DNA of 64,000 nt from Poriferisodalis sp965208555 (GTDB taxonomy: Bacteria > Actinomycetota > Acidimicrobiia > Acidimicrobiales > Poriferisodalaceae), in the NCBI RefSeq assembly GCF_965208555.1, contig NZ_OZ242342.1, forward strand, positions 3,286,001-3,350,000, given 5' to 3'. Below the pieces are notes generated by a model. The model was given only the letters and a program-made list of their open reading frames with translations, made no database searches and had not been told where the DNA came from. Both the position numbers and the translations under genes were made by a program. Positions 58,849 through 64,000 of the stretch are shown in pieces (position 1 is the stretch's first letter; every line of letters begins with the position of its first letter).

Positions 58849-59033
58849 AAGTCCCCCTGTTGTGTCCCGTGCCACGTTAGGCGCGCTGCGGGACCCAACC
58901 GGTAATCCGTGAGCGTGGGTGACCCGCTGCGGCGATGGGCTGTGAGAATGAACTGGCGGGCAGAGCCGATTCGAGTTCCGAGTGCTGTCGCGAAAGAACG
59001 GGCGTCGGGTGAGCGTGTGCCAATCTGTTGGCC

Positions 59034-60362
59034 GTGACGCGCCTTGGGTTCCTGCTGGACAGCGGCGCGTGCATCGGCTGCCATGCGTGCACGGTGGCCT
59101 GCAAGAGCGAGCACGACGTGCCGCTGGGCGTCAACCGCACGTGGGTCAACTACGTGGAGACCGGGGAGTTCCCGCAGACGCAACGGCACTTCACGGTGAT
59201 GCGCTGCAACCACTGCGACGACGCGCCCTGCATCTCGATCTGCCCGACCGGCGCGCTCTTCCGGGCGTCGAACGGCGTGGTGGATTTCGACGATTCCCGC
59301 TGCATCGGCTGCAAGGGCTGCATGAACGCGTGCCCCTACGACGCGCTCTACATTTCGCCGGCCACCGGAACAGCGCACAAATGCAACTTCTGCCAGCACC
59401 GGCTCGAGGTCGGGCTGGAACCCTCGTGCGTCGCTGTCTGCCCGACTCGCGCGATCACGGTGGTCGACCATGACGACCCCGATGACGCGGTCGCCGAACG
59501 CATCCAGGCCGAGCAGCTCCCCGTACGTGCGCCCGAGCGACGCACCCTGCCGAAGGTTCACTACGCCGGCACCGTTCCCGAAGCGCTCGACCCGCTCACT
59601 CGACCGGTCGCCGATGACGGCCTGATCTGGGCGGACTGGACTGGCAGTGCCGTCTGGCCTCCTGCCTCCCAGGCAGCGCAGAACGTCTCTCAGGCCGAAC
59701 CGGCGGCACGCACGGCCTACACGGTGCCCCATGACGAGCCATGGGGTGCCAAGGTGGCCGGTTACATGGTCACCAAGGGCGTGGCGGCCGGCGTGATGCT
59801 GTGGGCGGCCGCCGCTGCGTTGCTGGGCTGGCAAGATCGTGCCGCCGTCGCCACCGGTCCGGCCCTGATCGCCCTGGTGGCGCTGGCGGTGACGGGCATT
59901 CTGCTGATCGCCGATCTGAAACGGCCCGAGCGCTTCTGGTACCTGTTCGCCAAAGGACGGCTTCGCAGCTGGATCACCGCCGGTGCCTGGGTGATCATGA
60001 TCGACGCGGCCTTGGTGATGCTCTGGGGCATAGCGGGCCTGTGGGGAGGCTCAACTTGGTTCGTGGTGCTCATCGGTCCCACAGCGGTGTTCTCGTTGCT
60101 GACTGCGGTGTACACAGCGTTGCTGCTGCGCCAGTGCCGAGGCCGCGTGATGTGGGCTGACCGGCCGGCGCTCGCGCTCATCGGCCGTCTGGCCGGTGAG
60201 GCCGCGCTGGGAGGCGGCGCGGTGTGGGGAGCCTTCGTGGCCCTGCGGGCAGACGCTGCGGTGTTTGCCTGGACTCCGGTCATCGCTGCGGGTGTCCTGG
60301 TGTGGCTCTACCGGCACGACCGCGCGTACCTGCGTGCTGCCCAGGCGATGCCCCTGTCATGA
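59034..60362 (+). CDS. FeS electron-transfer subunit fused to membrane (NrfD/DmsC-like) subunit
   Basis: This 442-aa protein joins two subunits of complex iron-sulfur molybdoenzymes. Residues 1-150 carry four cysteine clusters typical of the four-[4Fe-4S] ferredoxin-like PsrB/DmsB group: CIGCHACTVAC, CNHCDDAPCISIC, CIGCKGCMNAC and CNFCQHRLE...SCVAVC. After a linker, residues 235-435 contain about six hydrophobic helices beginning at WGAKVAGYMVTKGVAAGVML, as in NrfD/PsrC membrane quinone-reactive subunits. The start is GTG at 59034, the conserved position. Its TGA overlaps the ATG of the next gene (ATGA), so both are translated together. Separate genes are more usual for these subunits. Confidence 0.88.
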   Translation: MTRLGFLLDSGACIGCHACTVACKSEHDVPLGVNRTWVNYVETGEFPQTQRHFTVMRCNHCDDAPCISICPTGALFRASNGVVDFDDSRCIGCKGCMNACPYDALYISPATGTAHKCNFCQHRLEVGLEPSCVAVCPTRAITVVDHDDPDDAVAERIQAEQLPVRAPERRTLPKVHYAGTVPEALDPLTRPVADDGLIWADWTGSAVWPPASQAAQNVSQAEPAARTAYTVPHDEPWGAKVAGYMVTKGVAAGVMLWAAAAALLGWQDRAAVATGPALIALVALAVTGILLIADLKRPERFWYLFAKGRLRSWITAGAWVIMIDAALVMLWGIAGLWGGSTWFVVLIGPTAVFSLLTAVYTALLLRQCRGRVMWADRPALALIGRLAGEAALGGGAVWGAFVALRADAAVFAWTPVIAAGVLVWLYRHDRAYLRAAQAMPLS

Positions 60363-63235
60363 CTGCCCCGGAGCAGACATCTGACCGGGCCGGCGCGGCC
60401 GGTCTGTCGGCGACGCCGCCGCACGAGGCGTGGCATGACTGGACCGAGCTCGACGCGGCCTCGTGGCCCGAGCGCACCCAGCGCCGTTACACGCTGGTGC
60501 CCACCACGTGCTTCAACTGCGAGGCGGCGTGCGGCCTGGTCGCGTACATCGACCGCGACACCGACGAGGTCGTTCGCTTCGAAGGCAATCCCGAGCACCC
60601 CGCCTCGCGGGGTCGGAACTGCGCCAAGGGCCCCGCCACGATCAACCAGGTTCACGACACAGAGCGCATCCTGTACCCGCTGCGACGCACGGGCGAGCGC
60701 GGCGGGGGCGGATGGCAACGCGTCAGCTGGGACGAAGCGCTGACCGAGATCGCTGCACGCATCCGGACCGCCATCGTCGAAGGCCGCCGCGACGAGGTCA
60801 TGTACCACGTCGGCCGACCTGGCGAAGACGGCTACACCGAGCGTGTGCTCACCGCCTGGGGCGTCGACGGGCACAACAGCCACACCAACGTCTGCTCGTC
60901 CAGCGCGCGCGTCGGGTACGCGACCTGGATGGGCCACGATCGGCCCTCGTCGGACTTCGCCAATGCCGAGGTGATCTTCCTGATCTCGAGTCACCTCGAG
61001 GCTGGGCACTACTTCAATCCGCACGCCCAGCGCATCATCGAGGCCCAGCAGCGGGGGGCGACGGTGATCTGTGTCGACCCGAGGCTCTCGAATACGGGCG
61101 CCAAGGCCGATCACTGGCTGCCGGCATGGCCCGGCACCGAACCGGTCTTGCTGCTGAGCCTGGCCCACCTGTTGCTTGAAGCCGGCACATGGGATCGCGC
61201 CTTCATGCACCGCTGGACGAACTGGCAGACCTACCTGGCCGAGACCCGGCCCGATCTTCCGCCGACGTTCGAGTCGGTCGAGGTGGCGCTGCGCGACGCC
61301 TATGCGGACTACACCCCTGAGCGGGCCGCAGAACTGTGCGGAGTAGATGCCGGCGATCTGCGCGAGATCGCACACGCCATCGGCGGGGCGTTGGGCCGAT
61401 TCGCATCCCACAACTGGCGTGCGGCCGGCGCGGGCAACCTCGGCGGCTGGCAGACCGCACGGTGCCTGTTCCTGCTCAACGTGCTCACCGGGTCGGTCGG
61501 CACGGTGGGGGGCACCACGGGGGCCGGCTGGCACAAGATGAAGCCGGCACCGCCGCTGCGACCGCCGCCGGTGGAGCATTGGAACGAGCTGTCGTGGCCG
61601 CGTGAGTACCCGCTCTGCCACCACGAGATGTCGATTCTGCTGCCGCACTTCCTGCGCGAGGGCAGGGGCAAGCTCGACACGTACTTCACCCGCGTCTACA
61701 ACCCGGTGTGGACGAATCCCGACGGGTTCAGCTGGCTGGAGACGCTGAGCGACCCCGAGCGAGTGGGCTGCCATGTGGCGCTGACGCCGACGTGGTCGGA
61801 GACCGCTTGGTTCGCCGACTACGTGCTGCCGATGGGCGTCGGCTCGGAACGCCATGACCTGGCGTCGTTCGAGACGCATGCAGGCCAATGGCTGGGCTTC
61901 CGCCAGCCGGTGATGCGCCGCTATGCCGAACTGCGGGGAGCCGAGCTCGGCCCCGAGAGCCGGACTCACGAATTCAACCCAGGCGAGGTCTGGGAGGAGA
62001 ACGAGTTCTGGATCGACCTGTCATGGCGGATCGATCCCGATGGCTCGCTCGGCATCCGCCAGTGGTTCGAGAGCCCGGCGCGCCCGGGCGAGCCCATCAG
62101 CATCGACGAGTACTACGAGGCGATCTTCGCCGGCGAAGTGCCGGGCCTGGCCGACGACGCCGCTGCGGCGGGGCAGACGCCGCTCGAGTTCATGCGCGAC
62201 CGGGGCGCCTACGCCGTGCGCGGCGATCCCTACGGCCACCATGAGCGGGTCGTTCAACCGGAGCAGCTGGCTGGCACCGTCCTCGGCGACGATGCCGTCT
62301 ACCGGCCGTCGCGCGACACCATCCGCGGCGCCGCCGCGGCGCTGCCGCCGCTCGGCGACGGCTCAGTGGCGGTGCAGGTCGCCGGGGCGGCTCGTCAGGG
62401 ATTCCCGACGCCCTCGCGCAAGCTGGAGCTGTATTCCACGACGCTGGCCGAATGGGGCTGGCCCGAGCATGCGACGCCGGGTTGGATTCCCAGCCACGTT
62501 CACTGGCAGCAGCTCGACCTGGCCGGCAACGAGCGGATCCTGGTGCCGACATTCCGCATCCCGACGCTCATCCACACCAGGTCGGCCAACGCCAAGTGGC
62601 TGGCGGAGATCAGCCACCGTCATCCGCTGTGGATCCACCCGTCCGATGCCGACGCGCTCGGCATCGAGATGGGCGGCCTCGTGCGGATCAGCACCCGCAT
62701 CGGCCATTTCGTCATCTCGGCCTGGCGCACCGAAGGCATCCGGCCAGGCGTGGTGGCTGCGTCGCACCACATGGGCCGCTGGCGGCTGGATCCCGGAGCG
62801 AATTCCGGCGGATCGGCTGGCCGCGCTGACGGCGGCGCGCCGAAGTCGTGGGCCGGCGGACCGGCAGAGATCGATCGGGAGGGCACCACATGGCGGCTTC
62901 GGCGCACGGGAACGATGGCACCGTTCGCCTCTGATGATCCCGATTCTGACCGGGTGTGGTGGAACGACACCGGCGTCCACCAGAATCTCACGTTCTCGGT
63001 GCAGCCTGACCCGATCTCCGGCATGCAGTGCTGGCACCAGCGGGTGCGTGTGGGGCCGGCCGAACCCGGCGACCGCTACGGCGACGTCGTGGTCGACACT
63101 GCGCTGGCCCGTGAGGCCTACGAAGAGTGGCTGGCGATGACGCGACCGGCTCCCGGTCCTGGGGGGCTGCGTCGGCCAACGTGGCTGGCGCGCCCGCTGA
63201 AGCCTCATGCCGAGGCCTACCGTTTCGATTCCTGA
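60359..63235 (+). CDS. Molybdopterin-dependent oxidoreductase, catalytic subunit
   Basis: This 958-aa enzyme belongs to the DMSO reductase superfamily. The [4Fe-4S] motif is CFNCEAAC (Cys51, 54, 58) plus Cys88 in GRNCAKG. After this, NVCSSSARVGYATW near 178-190 offers Cys179 (or Ser180) as the molybdenum ligand, which suggests a sulfur- or arsenic-type substrate rather than DMSO or nitrate. Pterin-binding blocks are EVIFLISSHLEAGHYFNPHA, GATVICVDPRLSNTGAKADH, TPTWSETAWFADYVLPMGVG and HPSDADALGIEMGGLVRIST. There is no Tat signal at the N-terminus, so it is probably cytoplasmic, unlike many Psr or Dms enzymes. It forms an operon with the FeS/membrane subunit. The native substrate is not predictable. 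Confidence 0.88.
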   Translation: MTAPEQTSDRAGAAGLSATPPHEAWHDWTELDAASWPERTQRRYTLVPTTCFNCEAACGLVAYIDRDTDEVVRFEGNPEHPASRGRNCAKGPATINQVHDTERILYPLRRTGERGGGGWQRVSWDEALTEIAARIRTAIVEGRRDEVMYHVGRPGEDGYTERVLTAWGVDGHNSHTNVCSSSARVGYATWMGHDRPSSDFANAEVIFLISSHLEAGHYFNPHAQRIIEAQQRGATVICVDPRLSNTGAKADHWLPAWPGTEPVLLLSLAHLLLEAGTWDRAFMHRWTNWQTYLAETRPDLPPTFESVEVALRDAYADYTPERAAELCGVDAGDLREIAHAIGGALGRFASHNWRAAGAGNLGGWQTARCLFLLNVLTGSVGTVGGTTGAGWHKMKPAPPLRPPPVEHWNELSWPREYPLCHHEMSILLPHFLREGRGKLDTYFTRVYNPVWTNPDGFSWLETLSDPERVGCHVALTPTWSETAWFADYVLPMGVGSERHDLASFETHAGQWLGFRQPVMRRYAELRGAELGPESRTHEFNPGEVWEENEFWIDLSWRIDPDGSLGIRQWFESPARPGEPISIDEYYEAIFAGEVPGLADDAAAAGQTPLEFMRDRGAYAVRGDPYGHHERVVQPEQLAGTVLGDDAVYRPSRDTIRGAAAALPPLGDGSVAVQVAGAARQGFPTPSRKLELYSTTLAEWGWPEHATPGWIPSHVHWQQLDLAGNERILVPTFRIPTLIHTRSANAKWLAEISHRHPLWIHPSDADALGIEMGGLVRISTRIGHFVISAWRTEGIRPGVVAASHHMGRWRLDPGANSGGSAGRADGGAPKSWAGGPAEIDREGTTWRLRRTGTMAPFASDDPDSDRVWWNDTGVHQNLTFSVQPDPISGMQCWHQRVRVGPAEPGDRYGDVVVDTALAREAYEEWLAMTRPAPGPGGLRRPTWLARPLKPHAEAYRFDS

Positions 63236-63242
63236 ATTCGAT

Positions 63243-63266
63243 AGCTGAACCGTCGGGGATTCAGCT
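63243..63266. terminator. Inverted repeat between convergent genes
   Basis: AGCTGAA-N10-TTCAGCT lies between the molybdenum enzyme stop (63235) and the convergent DsbA-like gene, overlapping its stop. It is a weak possible bidirectional terminator. Confidence 0.4.
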
Positions 63267-64000
63267 GGGCTTGTGGGCTTTGCGGGAGCCTGCTTCCCAA
63301 TCTTCCATCTCTGGGTTGTCGGTGATCGTGCCAAGCACACTCAGCTGCGGTGCCTCGCGCATCGAGCGCTTCAGCTCTGCGAATCCAGGAAAGCGCGCCA
63401 GCTCGATGACCGCGTTCCACAGCGGCACGGCCTGTTCGTCCGTGGGGACTCGCGAGATGACGGGGCCGAAGAACGACAGGCCATCAGGTGGCTCTACGGT
63501 GATGATCGGCGTGCCGACGTCACGCCCGGTGCGGCTCAGGGCCAGCTCGGTCTCGTCGGAGATCTCGGCATCCCACGTCTCGTCGTCGACTGCCAGCGCG
63601 TACTCCGTGGGCAAGCCTGCAGTGGCCAACGCTTCGGCGGTGTGCTCTGCGGTGCCGATGCGGTCCCGCAGACCCGAGCCCTTGGGCATCTCCCAGTAGT
63701 GCTGGCCCATGGCGTCGTACAGCGGGCCCATGACGTCGCGGCCCAGCTCGGCTCGGACCTTCGCAGCGACGCGCAGCATCCGCAGCCCCGCGGTATGGCC
63801 TTGCTCGTACCCGACGGGAAACTCAGTGTCGTAGTCGCGGTGCTTGTTCAGGATGCGCAGCGAGATGAAGCGCCAGTCGACCGAGTAACCGGTCTGCGCA
63901 ACCACCTTTTCGACCCAGCGCGACGTGATCCAGGCGAATGGGCACACCGGATCCCAGAAGAACTCAAGATCATGCGGGCGGTCGGCGTCTGTTTCAGCAC
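63261..64000 (-). CDS. DsbA-family/mycothiol-dependent nitroreductase-like protein (cut by window end)
   Basis: At least 246 residues lie inside the window; the frame is open past the GTG at 63947 to the end of the sequence, and conserved residues (DLEFFWDPVCPFAWITSRWV) show the true start is outside. The protein resembles Rv2466c, the mycothiol-dependent nitroreductase with a thioredoxin-like fold. The active site reads CPFA instead of CPWC: the resolving cysteine is missing. Further family blocks are DWRFISLRILNKHRDYDTEF, GPLYDAMGQHYW and VGTPIITVEPP. Such proteins reduce thiol adducts or act as S-transferases with mycothiol. It is convergent with the molybdenum enzyme gene. Confidence 0.85.
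   Translation of the reverse strand, partial: AETDADRPHDLEFFWDPVCPFAWITSRWVEKVVAQTGYSVDWRFISLRILNKHRDYDTEFPVGYEQGHTAGLRMLRVAAKVRAELGRDVMGPLYDAMGQHYWEMPKGSGLRDRIGTAEHTAEALATAGLPTEYALAVDDETWDAEISDETELALSRTGRDVGTPIITVEPPDGLSFFGPVISRVPTDEQAVPLWNAVIELARFPGFAELKRSMREAPQLSVLGTITDNPEMEDWEAGSRKAHKPS

Noticed and set aside
60308..61969. 553-aa frame on the minus strand over the molybdenum enzyme
   Set aside because: It is antisense to conserved FeS and pterin-binding blocks and is Arg/Pro/Ala-rich like other shadow frames.

Overview
The window is about 64 kb of high-GC DNA with dense genes and strongly GC-biased third codon positions. A monomeric NADP-isocitrate dehydrogenase, an F420-type (DDN) nitroreductase, a relative of the mycothiol-dependent nitroreductases and frequent GTG starts together suggest an actinobacterium, possibly an environmental or marine Acidimicrobiia-like lineage. 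The lineage is inference. No rRNA, tRNA, CRISPR array, transposase or integrase was recognised.

Layout. 1-4.0 kb (minus): a hypothetical protein, a FIST-domain protein, transketolase and the start of transaldolase form one pentose-phosphate operon. 4.0-12.3 kb: metabolic genes (DDN-type reductase, M20 peptidase, ArgG, monomeric IDH, TcuA-like flavoprotein, Ldh2-type dehydrogenase). 12.4-29.0 kb: a surface or secretion region with a 1143-aa multi-beta-sandwich protein, a GH16-like secreted glycosidase whose 5' end carries a run of 13 G, and a 3525-aa giant. The giant reads as seven seven-bladed FG-GAP propellers (49 blades), each inserted inside a fibronectin type III domain. A DUF2442/DUF4160 pair lies between two copies of a 40-bp hairpin repeat next to the giant gene's end. 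A perfect CRP-family-type palindrome lies upstream of the giant gene.

29.1-30.6 kb: a toxin-antitoxin-like patch with a truncated antitoxin remnant, a tandemly duplicated small antitoxin-like gene, and a toxin-like/RHH antitoxin pair with its own palindrome. 30.6-46.3 kb: catabolic and biosynthetic genes (TauD-type dioxygenase, FadB/J-like fusion, IlvE, a PhnZ-like HD protein, VapBC-type pair, MOSC protein, fused HyuA-HyuB, RibH, quinone-reductase-like MDR, amidohydrolase, two alpha/beta hydrolases, SDR).

46.3-53.9 kb (all minus): the most unusual locus. Four exported proteins form two paralogous pairs: two low-complexity, Cys/His- or Pro/Glu-rich proteins with a C-terminal FN3, then two membrane- or lipid-anchored proteins that join a cupredoxin-like domain to a long Cys/His-rich domain I cannot name. 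A 27-bp near-perfect palindrome lies upstream of the first gene. I propose this as a candidate undescribed, probably metal-related, cell-surface system.

54.1-58.8 kb: a glycine betaine/proline-type ABC transporter (ATPase, permease with a large extra membrane domain, lipoprotein) ending in a strong terminator. 59.0-64.0 kb: a molybdopterin oxidoreductase with a fused FeS/membrane subunit, then convergently a DsbA/mycothiol-nitroreductase-like gene cut by the window end.
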